Assembly (NCBI GenBank): GCA_947589085.1 | Contig: CANPZD010000002.1 | Coordinates: 1-64,000 of the forward strand | Origin: an uncultured Clostridia bacterium | GTDB lineage: Bacteria > Bacillota > Clostridia > Christensenellales > Borkfalkiaceae | Direction of reading: 5' to 3' | DNA: 64,000 bases | Part shown: one piece after another, positions 26,101 through 35,335 of the stretch | Layout of the letters: each line of letters opens with the position of its first letter | How positions within the stretch are numbered: position 1 is the first letter of the stretch | Translations under genes and position numbers: made by a program | Notes under the pieces: model-generated | What the model was told of the DNA's origin: nothing | Seen by the model: only the letters and a program-made list of their open reading frames with translations | Database searches by the model: none

Positions 26101-29100
26101 ATGGAGCAAAGAGGATTGGAACCAGCGGAAATCCTATAACTACGGCGGAGCCATTTCAAGCTCGACGATCGACATCGGCTTCTCCGTTCCGGAACACGAT
26201 CTGAAAAACAATACACAATATAACGTACGCGTGGAAGCGTTCGTCGACTACGGAGACGAGAATGAACAGAAGAACGTGAAGAATGTGTTCGAATTCCCGT
26301 TCGTCACCGACTTCCAGGCGCCCGTCGTCACGGATGTGGACTTCTATACCGAATATGACAGAACGTCCCAAAAGACCAAGATCTTTGCGCGCCTGTCCAT
26401 CTTCGACAATCATTATACCTGCGCTTCCTTCTTCGGAAAGATCGTCTATAATACCGATCCCGCCGAGAACGCAAGATATGTGATGAAAACGTTCTCGCCG
26501 TATCCGACGCCCGTCTATTCTTCGTTCAATTCCACGACCGAAGTGACGTATGAGCTGACCGACTATATGTCGCAGCTCACGGATTCCGTCAACCCGAATA
26601 CGTTTATCGTGCAGCTCGTCGACTATGCGCAGAACATCTCCACGTTCGAGATCCGCATCCCGGACAACGCGCAGCTCGTCAACTTCACGGGCAACAAGAT
26701 CAAAACGGATGAGGCAACGGGCCGCCAGACCGTCACGCTCAGTCCCAACGAGATCTACAACCTCGATCCCGAGGTATGGCCCTCCGACCAGTGGGCCGCT
26801 GGTCTCACCTATCGCGTGAACGATTCCTCTGTCGCGCGGATCGTGAACGGGAAACTTCTTGCGGTGACGAGCGGCAATACGCAGCTTACGGTCACGAATG
26901 CTTCGGGCAAGCAGCTTTCCACGCTGGACGTCGTCGTGCTCTCGGAAACCGACGAGGGGTATGTAAAATACACCAGTCCGCAGGTGGACGTGTTCCGCCT
27001 CACGGGATATACCACGGATAAGGCGTTCTATTACCTTTCGAACGACGACCGCGATATCGGCATCACGGGCAGTAAGATGAAATTCTCCGCCAATGCGACG
27101 TCGTACGATCTCTCGATGTTCCCCTCCGAACAGGTCACTCTCGAATATTTTCTTGTGGCCTACAGCGACGCAAAAGTCACGTTCCGCAGCAACAACCCGG
27201 AGATCGTCACGGTCTCCGAAAACGGACAGATCACGGCGGTTGCGGAGGGCTTCGGCTCGGTATCCGTTTCCGTCAGCGTGAACGGACAGTCTACGCTGTA
27301 CGACGCCACCGTCTCCGTCACCGTCAAAAATCCCTATGAACGCAACGGCCCCTATCTGATGGGCTACCGCGGACTGGGCGGCACGGTGGATATCGGCAAA
27401 GACGTGGGCGAGAATCACGGATTTACGCAGGTCTATCAATACGCGTTCTCGCACTACGACTATGTTCCCAAAGATCTCAACGCGGGCGACGTCATCGACG
27501 AGGAAGATCCTTATTACAGCAAGATCTGGTATCTCGGCGAAAACGAGACCGTGGAGAAAGTCATCATTCCCGAGGGCGTGGAGATCATCGGCGCCTATGC
27601 GTTTGCGGGCATGACCGGCCTCAAAGAGGTCGTGCTGCCTTCCACACTCAAACAGATCTCCACGGGAGCGTTCTATAACTGCACGAACCTGCAGACGGTC
27701 ACGGGACTGAAATATGTGAAATTCATCAACCAGGACGCGTTCTATAATACGCGCCTGACGCAAGTGGATCTCTCCGGGATCATCGCGATCGGCAACAATG
27801 CGTTCCGCGGGACGCAGATCGTCGTGCTCTCGCTGCCCGCAACGGCGCAGTCCATCGGCACATATGCCTTTGCGGAGTGCACGGGACTTCAACAGCTCTC
27901 CGTCGCCGCGAGCAACGTTAAACTCGGCGCGGGCGCCTTTGCAGGCTGCACATCGCTGAGTACCGTCACCACGATCAACGCGTACGCCATTCCGGAAGGC
28001 CTGTTCGAACACTGCAGAGCGTTGACGAACGTCACGGTGGGCGCGGCCGTCGAAAGCATCGACCGCAACGCGTTCTCCGGCACGTCGGTCAGCCAGCTCT
28101 CGGTCGCTGCCGGCAACCGGACGTTCGAGGCCTCCGCAGACGGAAAGGTCCTGTACCGTGCGAATGCGGAAGAGGGCGTGAAAGAGATCCTCTATGCGCT
28201 TCCCACGCTCAGCGGCACCTATACGGATGCTGCCGCCACCAAGGTGGGGGCGAGCGCATTCTCGGGCATTGAGAATCTGACGGGCGTATCCCTTCCCAAC
28301 GTCGACGAGATCGGCGAAAACGCTTTCTACGATTGCGAACGCCTTTCCAACGTGAAGCTGGGCAACATTTCGGCGATCCCCGAATATGCCTTCTTCAATA
28401 CGGGCGTCACGTCGTTTGACTTCAAAGGCATCGAGACGATCGGCTCCTATGCGTTCAGCGGCAGCCGTCTGCGCACGGTAACTTTGCCCGCAAACGTAGA
28501 AGTCGGGCTGGCTGCGTTCGAAGTTTGCCCCAACCTTACGAGCGTCACCGTGGGCGCCGGCGCGAAGATCGGCGCGTACGCGTTTACGGGCGCGGGCACT
28601 TCCTATTATCCGTTGTATCGCTACACCGTGAGATTCTCCGACGGCAGTACGTCCGACATGTACAAGGTCGGCTATTATGCCGTATCTATGCTCACCACGC
28701 TGAATCTCGGCGCGGACGTCGAACTCGGCGACAACGCGTTCTCCTATAACCCGAGACTTTCCACGGTCACGCTCGGCGACAACGTAAAGATCGGCTCGTC
28801 CGCATTCTTCTTCTGCACGTCGCTCTCGTCCGTGAACCTCTCCAAGGTGCAGTCGATCGGCGACTATGCGTTCGCCGGCGTTCCGAACTCCCTCATCGCT
28901 CTGGACGAAGACGGGGTCACGACGTACTCGTCCGATTTTGACGAGCCGCAGTCGAACAAACTCACGAGCGTGGATCTCTCTTCGGCGACGAGCATCGGCG
29001 AACATGCCTTTGCTTTGAATACGAAGCTCACGTCCGTCAAACTCGGCGCCGGACTTAAAGAGATCCCCGCGTATGCGTTCTACGGCACCGTGATCTCCGA

Positions 29101-30640
29101 CATAGATCTCTCCCATGTGGAAAAGATCGGCGCGTATGCGTTCGGCGCAAGCATCACGGATAGCTTCTTCGATAACGACGTTCCCTACGAATCCCGCTTC
29201 TCCGCAAGCACGCTCGACCTCGGCGCGGCGACCGAAATCGGCGCATACGCCTTCTCGGGCAGCAACAAGCTCACGCGCCTCACGCTCAACGCGGGCGTGA
29301 CGGAAGAGGCCGGAGAGGAGGGCGGAGACGCGCAGACCACCGCCGTTCTGAACATCGGCGAGGGCGCTTTCTCGGGCAGCACGCTGCTTGCGGAAGTGGA
29401 GCATCTCAATATGGCAAAGACGATCGGCGGGCATGCATTCGACAACGCCTCGCTCTCCGGCGTGCTCGATCTTTCCTCGGCCGCCGAAATCGGAGAGCTT
29501 GCCTTTGCGGGCAACGAATTCACGAGCGTGAAGTTCGGCGACGCGCTGGTCGCGATCGGCGACAATCCCTTCGCGGGCAGTCTGCTCTCGCCGTTCGGGT
29601 ATGCCGTGGACGTGTACTTCCCCGAGGGATCCGATCATGTGGTCGGAACGGAATTCGTCGATACCTATGACATCAGCGAGACGGTCGTCGTGATCGACGG
29701 CGCGCTGTACCGCAAGATCGAATCCGCAAGCGGAGATCTGCGCGGCGTGCGCACGGTGAACGGCAAGAAGCAGTACTATCTGTACGCGCTCGAACTGATC
29801 AGCTATCCCGCCGCGTCGGAGAAAGAGGAATTCAAGGTCGCAGACGGCACGGTCCGCATCGCTGCGGGCGCGTTCATGAACGCAAAGCTTGCGCGCGTCG
29901 AATTGCCCGTATCGCTCAAAGCCATCGGCGACAAGGCGTTCTACGGCTGCTCCGATCTGAAGATCGTCGTATTCAACAGCTTGCAGGCGCCCATCCTCGA
30001 AGAACAGTACGACGCGACGTATGCTGACACACGCAAGAATCTTCCCGGACCTTTAACGTCGTCCAATAATCCCGATCTCGGCATCATCAAATATACGATG
30101 TGGTATCCTTCCTCGGTGAACTATTTCTACGGCGCGAACTTCGATAATTATATCGGACGCGCGGGAGGAGATATCGTAATCGTACGTCCCAGAAACGGCG
30201 CCGGATATGAGAATTTCATCTATGAGCAATACTTCGGTCCGGTCATCGACGGAGCGGTTGCGCCCGACGAAGCGACGGCGGCGGTCATCCGCGCCATCAC
30301 GCTGCTTCCCGACGCCGACTTCACGAAAGAGGACCTTGCGCAGATCCGGCCGTTGGTCAACCGCGCCCGTTCGCTCTACAATGCGATCTCCTCGGATGAG
30401 CAGCGCGCTCTCGTGACAAACTACAACAAGCTCACCGAGACGGAAGCATATATGGAATGGCTCAATTTGAACGGCAGCGATAATCCCTTGCCTCCGGCAG
30501 ACGACGGCGGCAGCGATACGCTCACGATCGCGCTGAGCGTTGTGGGCGGCGTGCTCGGCGCGGCGCTCATCGTAGCGGGAGTATTCCTGTATTTCCGCGG
30601 GAAAAAGAAGAACGACGATCAGAACGACGCTGCGGAATAA
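23138..30640 (+). CDS. Giant membrane-anchored subtilisin-like (S8) protease with PA, Ig-like and BspA-type LRR domains
   Basis: The protein has 2500 residues. A signal peptide lies in the first ~45 and an I9-like propeptide region at about 75-205. The S8 catalytic triad is intact: D220 (LDTGLDYTH), H298 (HGTHVSG) and S630 (GTSMASP), with oxyanion N404 (AASND). A protease-associated domain (about 485-570) is inserted before the serine, as in C5a-peptidase/lactocepin-type subtilases. Fn3-like sheets (about 700-1170), two Big_2-like domains (about 1180-1270 and 1320-1400) and many LRR_5 repeats (about 1475-2285) follow. The C-terminus has a helical stretch, a DDGGSD linker, one transmembrane helix (about 2461-2485) and a KKK stop-transfer, with no LPxTG motif. 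It probably digests extracellular proteins and feeds the downstream peptide importer. Confidence 0.93.
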   Translation: MTKTRKSLRNAAVCATAALMAGTLFASQLVSIPGKGETVSSASGEAAITDVTGKVASDFTSAFDPNTVRKLPEGIDGARELSVIVQTTDNALLSAFEAQGGKFDDIADFASSAAGAKVSSAIEAANGSALKRLKDAGVRYTRGVSYDTLIGGFEIVIKAKEYDKIVSALAGTDAAAYISEEYAPAEAKLVENDVNVYETGIFDSHDSEFQGEGTLIAVLDTGLDYTHSVFDPDVFEAEVDASQYAMTRSRLEGIVGGLEAAKYTRGLSAEKVFVNNKVPYAYDYADKDTDVYPLDSEHGTHVSGVILGDNRGSLKNKEGDPEIVGVAPKAQLAMMKVFSDTSSGAKQSWMLAALEDCVKLGVDVVNMSLGMSAGFTEETGDDFRESVYEKVGRAGISLVCAASNDYNSTFGSEKNGNLGLTSNPDSATVGSPSTYESALSVASISGVKTPYLKYGKTIMYFTEASDAASEPKDFVNDILPFGVESKEFEYVTVPGIGRNADYTGLDVTGKIALVRRGSNTFEEKARIAIEDYHAAGVIIYNNVSGDISMTVGSTDGAVCSISQDNGEILAAHPTGKLMISRKQIAGPFMSAFSSWGPTPDLRIKPEITAHGGEILSAVPGQDYDRLSGTSMASPNQAGVTAIVRQYVKQKFGLNGSDEATRLKVNAMVNQLMMSTADIAYNINGLPYSVRKQGSGLANLAEATSTPAYITTYERNDGDLYGNGASRFLVDDAHEMDKAKIEYGDDRNKTGVYDLVFSVNNISDEALSYEVGAIVMTEGVSETKTARGDTTVTEEGYLLSPKFSVVKAEGDGTFNGKTVSVKGNGKLTVTVRIELTDSDKQYLDRSFANGMYVEGFITLNAKNKKAVSLNVPYLSFYGDWTKAPIFDLDYFDTNKDELNNAIDQDDKTMADAIATRAIGGLYDDYIVYLGAYPYRQNPSATPIAADRKYIALSNQRSSANSVNAVWAGMLRAAKRVVTTITDTSTGEVVWSKEDWNQRKSYNYGGAISSSTIDIGFSVPEHDLKNNTQYNVRVEAFVDYGDENEQKNVKNVFEFPFVTDFQAPVVTDVDFYTEYDRTSQKTKIFARLSIFDNHYTCASFFGKIVYNTDPAENARYVMKTFSPYPTPVYSSFNSTTEVTYELTDYMSQLTDSVNPNTFIVQLVDYAQNISTFEIRIPDNAQLVNFTGNKIKTDEATGRQTVTLSPNEIYNLDPEVWPSDQWAAGLTYRVNDSSVARIVNGKLLAVTSGNTQLTVTNASGKQLSTLDVVVLSETDEGYVKYTSPQVDVFRLTGYTTDKAFYYLSNDDRDIGITGSKMKFSANATSYDLSMFPSEQVTLEYFLVAYSDAKVTFRSNNPEIVTVSENGQITAVAEGFGSVSVSVSVNGQSTLYDATVSVTVKNPYERNGPYLMGYRGLGGTVDIGKDVGENHGFTQVYQYAFSHYDYVPKDLNAGDVIDEEDPYYSKIWYLGENETVEKVIIPEGVEIIGAYAFAGMTGLKEVVLPSTLKQISTGAFYNCTNLQTVTGLKYVKFINQDAFYNTRLTQVDLSGIIAIGNNAFRGTQIVVLSLPATAQSIGTYAFAECTGLQQLSVAASNVKLGAGAFAGCTSLSTVTTINAYAIPEGLFEHCRALTNVTVGAAVESIDRNAFSGTSVSQLSVAAGNRTFEASADGKVLYRANAEEGVKEILYALPTLSGTYTDAAATKVGASAFSGIENLTGVSLPNVDEIGENAFYDCERLSNVKLGNISAIPEYAFFNTGVTSFDFKGIETIGSYAFSGSRLRTVTLPANVEVGLAAFEVCPNLTSVTVGAGAKIGAYAFTGAGTSYYPLYRYTVRFSDGSTSDMYKVGYYAVSMLTTLNLGADVELGDNAFSYNPRLSTVTLGDNVKIGSSAFFFCTSLSSVNLSKVQSIGDYAFAGVPNSLIALDEDGVTTYSSDFDEPQSNKLTSVDLSSATSIGEHAFALNTKLTSVKLGAGLKEIPAYAFYGTVISDIDLSHVEKIGAYAFGASITDSFFDNDVPYESRFSASTLDLGAATEIGAYAFSGSNKLTRLTLNAGVTEEAGEEGGDAQTTAVLNIGEGAFSGSTLLAEVEHLNMAKTIGGHAFDNASLSGVLDLSSAAEIGELAFAGNEFTSVKFGDALVAIGDNPFAGSLLSPFGYAVDVYFPEGSDHVVGTEFVDTYDISETVVVIDGALYRKIESASGDLRGVRTVNGKKQYYLYALELISYPAASEKEEFKVADGTVRIAAGAFMNAKLARVELPVSLKAIGDKAFYGCSDLKIVVFNSLQAPILEEQYDATYADTRKNLPGPLTSSNNPDLGIIKYTMWYPSSVNYFYGANFDNYIGRAGGDIVIVRPRNGAGYENFIYEQYFGPVIDGAVAPDEATAAVIRAITLLPDADFTKEDLAQIRPLVNRARSLYNAISSDEQRALVTNYNKLTETEAYMEWLNLNGSDNPLPPADDGGSDTLTIALSVVGGVLGAALIVAGVFLYFRGKKKNDDQNDAAE

Positions 30641-30669
30641 TCGAACGAAAACAAGTTTCGGAGTTCACC

Positions 30670-32352
30670 ATGAAAAACAGGACGAAAGCAATCATCATCC
30701 TCTCCTGCGCTCTGGGCGCGACGCTCTCGCTCGCGCTTGCGGGGTGCTCGAGCGCGCACACGCTGGAAAATACGCTCGATCGGTTGGGGAAAAACGGCGT
30801 AAATGTCGTTGTGCATTACGATAAGAACGGCGGCATTTTCGCGGATAAGGAAAACCAGATCTTCACCGACGCGTTCAAATATTCCGATGTGGAAAACGGA
30901 GGGGTCAGGCTTCTTGCGCCCGGCGATCAGGCCCGCGGCGACCGGAATGCCACGAACAGCACGGCCTCGCGCAGCGGGTACGACCTCGTCGGCTGGTACC
31001 GCAACGTGACGCTTCGCGTGGACGACGCGGGGAATCCGCTCGACGACGAGGGCAATCTCTGCCATATCCGCCGCGCCGTTACGGACGACAAAGGCAATCC
31101 GGTGCTCGACGACGAGGGGAACGCAGTGTACGAACTCGTCTCCGAGGCGGGCAAGCCGCAGGCGCAGATGTTCAGCGGACTGTGGGATTTCTCTCCGGAC
31201 GGCGACGTTCTCCGGAAAGAGGATCTCGGCGAGCCGGAAGAAGAATACGGGGACGGCAAAACGGTATACTCGTTTACGCTCTATGCGGCGTGGGCGCCCC
31301 GCTATTCCTATGATTTCTATGTGCAGGACGAGGCGGGCAGCTGGCAGAAGTATGCGAGCGTCACCAAGCCCGTAACGCTGGATTCCATCGCTGTCCCCGT
31401 GTGGGACGCCGCGACCGGAAAGATCGATTACGATTCCGTGCCCGTGTATTCCGTGGAAGAGGACCCGGAAGCGGGGATCGAAAAACAGGATTTTTCGCTC
31501 ACGGGCATCTATGCGGACGCCGAACTCAAACATCCGTATGCCGACGGGAATCTGCTCTGTGTATACGAGAGCCGGATCCCGCACTACGGCGTGACCGACG
31601 TCGAGACGGGCACCTCCGTCAACTCCGTCTGCAGGATCTATACGACCTGGCGAAAGGGGACGTGGTTCCGCGTGAGTACGGCGGCGCAGTTGGTCGACAA
31701 TGCGACGGGCGGCGCCTGCTTTGAGATCCTCGCCGATCTCGATTGTTCCCAAATCGTCGGATGGCCGTATTCGAACCTCGCCTATTCCGGAACGATCGAA
31801 GGGAACGGACACACGATCTCGAATATCTCGGCGAACCAATCGAATGCGAACGATCAGATCGTCTACGGCGGCGTGTTCGGCAGCATTACCGAGAAAGCAT
31901 ATTTTCACGATGTGCACTTCGAAAACGTCACGCTGACGGTCGCAGCCGGCGCGCGGGCGAGCAAGAACGCCACCTACGGGTTGCTCGCAGGATCCATCTC
32001 GGAAAACGCGACGGCCGCGAACTTCGAGAACATGACAATTACCGGGAATTTAACGGTGGGCGGAGAGAACCTCATCGCCATCGCGAAATATCCCGCGGGC
32101 GGGGAATCTATCACGACCTTTACGGTGGGGATCCTCTGCGGCAATCTCTTCGGGAATGCGCTTGTTGCGCTCGGGATCCCGACCGAGAATATCACCGTCG
32201 GCCCTGCCGTGTACGCATACAAATACGACGCGTGGGGGAACCCTACTTTGGGATATACGCTCGACGTCGTCGGGAACTTCCAGAACGCTTCGGAAAATTA
32301 CGGAAGAGTGAGCATTACCGTGCTTGCGGAAGCCGTTGAGGTTGAAATGTGA
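30670..32352 (+). CDS. Large lipoprotein with D-x-x-G-N turns and a GLUG-like segment
   Basis: The 560-residue protein has a lipoprotein signal with lipobox ALAGC (C26). It includes an InlB/Listeria-Bacteroides-repeat-like part (YDKNGGIFADKENQIF and SGYDLVGWYRNVTL) and four tandem turns of the form DDxGNPL at about residues 117-157. A further WYR/AWAP-type segment follows. Near the C-terminus, RVSTAAQLVDN...GTIEGNGHTISN and YGGVFGSI resemble GLUG-type adhesin repeats. It starts 30 nt after the protease gene, so it is probably co-transcribed. A surface role in adhesion or substrate holding is likely, but no specific function can be assigned. Confidence 0.82.
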   Translation: MKNRTKAIIILSCALGATLSLALAGCSSAHTLENTLDRLGKNGVNVVVHYDKNGGIFADKENQIFTDAFKYSDVENGGVRLLAPGDQARGDRNATNSTASRSGYDLVGWYRNVTLRVDDAGNPLDDEGNLCHIRRAVTDDKGNPVLDDEGNAVYELVSEAGKPQAQMFSGLWDFSPDGDVLRKEDLGEPEEEYGDGKTVYSFTLYAAWAPRYSYDFYVQDEAGSWQKYASVTKPVTLDSIAVPVWDAATGKIDYDSVPVYSVEEDPEAGIEKQDFSLTGIYADAELKHPYADGNLLCVYESRIPHYGVTDVETGTSVNSVCRIYTTWRKGTWFRVSTAAQLVDNATGGACFEILADLDCSQIVGWPYSNLAYSGTIEGNGHTISNISANQSNANDQIVYGGVFGSITEKAYFHDVHFENVTLTVAAGARASKNATYGLLAGSISENATAANFENMTITGNLTVGGENLIAIAKYPAGGESITTFTVGILCGNLFGNALVALGIPTENITVGPAVYAYKYDAWGNPTLGYTLDVVGNFQNASENYGRVSITVLAEAVEVEM

Positions 32353-32408
32353 TGCGCCCGGTTGCGGCGGATCGTATGAAATAAAAAAATAAAACGGAGG
32401 AAACGTTT

Positions 32409-35183
32409 ATGAAAAAAAGCAAAAAGGCATTGCGGATCACAGCCGTAACGCTGGGCGCGGTGATCACATGCGGCGGTCTGGCGGGTTTTGCGGGCTGCGG
32501 CGGCAAAAAAGACGCGCTTGTCATCATGACAGAAGAGCTGAACGGACTCTTCAATCCCTTCTATTCGACGGCGGGAACCGATATGGACGTCGTCGGGCAG
32601 ACGCAGATCTCCATGCTCAGCACGGATAACAGCGGCGACATCGCTTACGGCGACGATGAGCCTGTCGTCGTCAAGGACTACATGGAAGAAACGGTCAACG
32701 GCGATACGCAGTACACCTTTGTCATCAAGAACGGGATCAAGTTCTCCGACGGCGTGCCGCTCACGATGAACGATATCCTGTTCAACATGTACGTCTACCT
32801 CGATCCCGCTTATACGGGATCCACGACGATGTATTCCACGAAGATCAAGGGTCTCTCCGAATACCGTTTGCAGCAGGCGCTTTCCGACGGCGGCTCTACG
32901 CTCGAGGATACGCTTTCGACGGCTGCCAACGGCCGCGTTTACAACCGTATGACCGAGCTGATCAACCTCTATCATACGACAGGCAAACAGAGCGGAAGCT
33001 CGACGAGCTATCATGCCGATCCGCAGGCCATGCGCGCGGCGATCGATAAGCATACGCCTTCGGCGGGATACAGAAACGCGATCGCGCCTTACGGCGACCA
33101 GGGCAACACGGAAAAGGGCTATACGGCGCTCACCGTTGCGGAAGCGAGAGCGCAGCTCCTTGCGGATTACAACCGCGTCGTGGGCGATCCCAACGCGGAG
33201 GACGAGGACGCGAAGAAGGGCCTCTTCATGCAGGAACTCGAAAACGACTTCGGTTCCGCGCTCAGCCAATACGCCGAAGCGCCCTACACCAACCAGAAGG
33301 GCAAGCCGGAGACGAACTTGTCCGGCGTGACGTTCAACGACGTCATCTCCTTCATGGCGTACGAGGGCTTTGTCACGATCGAATATAAGCGCGATCCTCA
33401 GACCAACAAAGAGGATAAGAACATGATCGAAAAGGTCACGCTCGATTATAACGCCGACGTCGTAAAGGATAAGGCCTCCGCGGTCAACTATGTTTACAAC
33501 GCCAAGATCAGCGACAGCCTCGACGAGATCCTCACGAGCTGGGCGACGGCAACGACGCTGCGCAACGAATTCACCGGTAAGGCAAAGGACGTCATTCTTC
33601 ACGAATCCGTGACGAAGGGCGAGCTGAACTACAAGAAGATCTCCGGTATCGTCTCCGTCGGACACGAACTTGCGGATGTTGCGCAGGTCACCGTACACGG
33701 CACGAACTACAACGTTTCTCACAGCTGGAACGACGACGGCACGCCCTCTGTTCCCAATACTTACGACGTGCTCCGTATCACCATCGACGGAACGGACCCC
33801 AAGGCCATCTGGAACTTCGGGTTCACGGTTGCGCCTTACCATTATTATTCCGATCCGAAGAGCGAGAGCGATACGGCCAAGAAGGAAAAATGGGATCTCA
33901 GCGTAGATATCAAAAACAATAAATTCGGCGTGGTCTGGAGCGATTTCGACTTCCACACCGAGATCGTGCAGGGCAACACGCCCGACGGCGTGAGCAAGAA
34001 CAAAGTTCCCATGGGCGCCGGCCCCTATGTGGCGACCGACCGCAGCAACCGGGATAATCCCCGCGCAAATGCGTTTTTGAGCGACAACATCGTCTACTAC
34101 AAGGCGAACGAAAACTTCTTCGACGGCGTGCAGGATAAGAGCGATTCGCTGCATGCTCCCTATATCAAGAAGATGCAGTATCAGGTCGTTTCCTCCTCCA
34201 ACGCGCTTCCCGCGCTCAAACAGGGGAACGTCGACTTCGTCGAACCCCAGCTCACGCAGGCGAACCTCACGACGGTGCAGGGTATGAAGAATACCGACTA
34301 CAAGACCACGTGGCAGCTCGGCTACGGCTATATCGGCATTAATGCGGGCAAAGTAAAGAATGTAAACATCCGGAGAGCGATCATGGCGGCCATGCAGACC
34401 TCTCAGGCGACCGACTATTACAGCGCCGGCACCGTTTCGACGATCTATTGGCCCATGTCCCTTGTCAGCTGGGCGTATCCGAGAACGGCGGGCAGCAGCT
34501 TTGACCCCAACCACCCCCTGGAAGGCAAGGACGACGACAACAAGCACGATTACGCAAAATTCGTAAACGACAACGTGGCGAAAGAAACGATCGCCAAATA
34601 TATGGAACTTGCGCATGTCGGCGCGGGCGATCCTTCCCTTACGATCACCTTCACGATCGCAGGTTCCAACCTGAGCGAGCACCCTTGCTATAACGTGTTC
34701 AAGCACGCCAAAGACCTGCTCGACAGCATGGGATGGAACATCACGCTCACGGCGGATACGAACGCGCTCATCAAACTTGCGACGGGTTCGCTCACCGTGT
34801 GGGCGGCAGCGTGGGGCTCGACGATCGATCCCGATATGTATCAGGTCTACCATAAGAATTCCACCGCAAGCTCCGTGCTGGCATGGGGCTACCGCGAGAT
34901 CCTTGCGGATACCACGACCTACGCATATGAAAACGGCATCCTCAACTCGCTCTCCGACCTCATCGACGACGCGCGCGAGACGACCGATCACACCACCCGC
35001 GCCAACCTTTACAAAAACGCCATGAGCTATGTGCTCGATCTTGCCATCGAGCTTCCCGTCTACCAGAGACAGGTGCTCTACGCATACAACACGAAAGTAC
35101 TCGACACTTCTTCGCTTCCCACGAATATCAATTCGTACACGTCTCCGCTTTCGAAGATCTGGGAAGTCAAGTTCGCCGGCTGA
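32409..35183 (+). CDS. oppA: Oligopeptide ABC transporter substrate-binding lipoprotein, enlarged
   Basis: The protein is a family-5 (OppA/DppA) extracellular solute-binding protein, anchored by a lipoprotein signal (GFAGC, C30). Family landmarks include NGLFNPFYST, FVIKNGIKFSDGVPLTMNDI, GAGPYVATD, NVNIRRAIMAAM and the C-terminal LYKNAMSYVLDLAIELPVYQ. It is 924 residues against the usual ~540. Most of the excess is one insertion of roughly 250 residues between about 145 and 445, which separates the early DILFNMYVYLDP segment from LRITIDGTDPKAIW. Two hairpins follow before oppB. Confidence 0.93.
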   Translation: MKKSKKALRITAVTLGAVITCGGLAGFAGCGGKKDALVIMTEELNGLFNPFYSTAGTDMDVVGQTQISMLSTDNSGDIAYGDDEPVVVKDYMEETVNGDTQYTFVIKNGIKFSDGVPLTMNDILFNMYVYLDPAYTGSTTMYSTKIKGLSEYRLQQALSDGGSTLEDTLSTAANGRVYNRMTELINLYHTTGKQSGSSTSYHADPQAMRAAIDKHTPSAGYRNAIAPYGDQGNTEKGYTALTVAEARAQLLADYNRVVGDPNAEDEDAKKGLFMQELENDFGSALSQYAEAPYTNQKGKPETNLSGVTFNDVISFMAYEGFVTIEYKRDPQTNKEDKNMIEKVTLDYNADVVKDKASAVNYVYNAKISDSLDEILTSWATATTLRNEFTGKAKDVILHESVTKGELNYKKISGIVSVGHELADVAQVTVHGTNYNVSHSWNDDGTPSVPNTYDVLRITIDGTDPKAIWNFGFTVAPYHYYSDPKSESDTAKKEKWDLSVDIKNNKFGVVWSDFDFHTEIVQGNTPDGVSKNKVPMGAGPYVATDRSNRDNPRANAFLSDNIVYYKANENFFDGVQDKSDSLHAPYIKKMQYQVVSSSNALPALKQGNVDFVEPQLTQANLTTVQGMKNTDYKTTWQLGYGYIGINAGKVKNVNIRRAIMAAMQTSQATDYYSAGTVSTIYWPMSLVSWAYPRTAGSSFDPNHPLEGKDDDNKHDYAKFVNDNVAKETIAKYMELAHVGAGDPSLTITFTIAGSNLSEHPCYNVFKHAKDLLDSMGWNITLTADTNALIKLATGSLTVWAAAWGSTIDPDMYQVYHKNSTASSVLAWGYREILADTTTYAYENGILNSLSDLIDDARETTDHTTRANLYKNAMSYVLDLAIELPVYQRQVLYAYNTKVLDTSSLPTNINSYTSPLSKIWEVKFAG

Positions 35184-35215
35184 TTTCAATCACCGATCCG
35201 ATCCTGTTCTCCGCA

Positions 35216-35280
35216 CCCACCCCGAGAGGGGTGGGCACGCGGGGATTTACGGCTTCCTTTGCGGATGCGGAAGGGAAGCC
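35216..35280 (+). promoter_or_regulatory. Two hairpins between oppA and oppB
   Basis: CCCACCCC-GAGA-GGGGTGGG (35216-35235) is perfect, and GGCTTCC...GGGAAGCC (about 35251-35280) follows. Neither has a T-tract. They are placed to stabilise or separate the abundant oppA message from the rest of the operon. Confidence 0.5.
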
Positions 35281-35335
35281 GGCTTAACGGCACGTTTCCG
35301 CGCATGTGCGGAAAATAACCTCACGGAGCAGTCTT

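Noticed and set aside
26156-29638. 1160-aa minus-strand ORF opposite the subtilase
   Set aside because: The same shadow effect; its repetitive composition only mirrors the LRR repeats.
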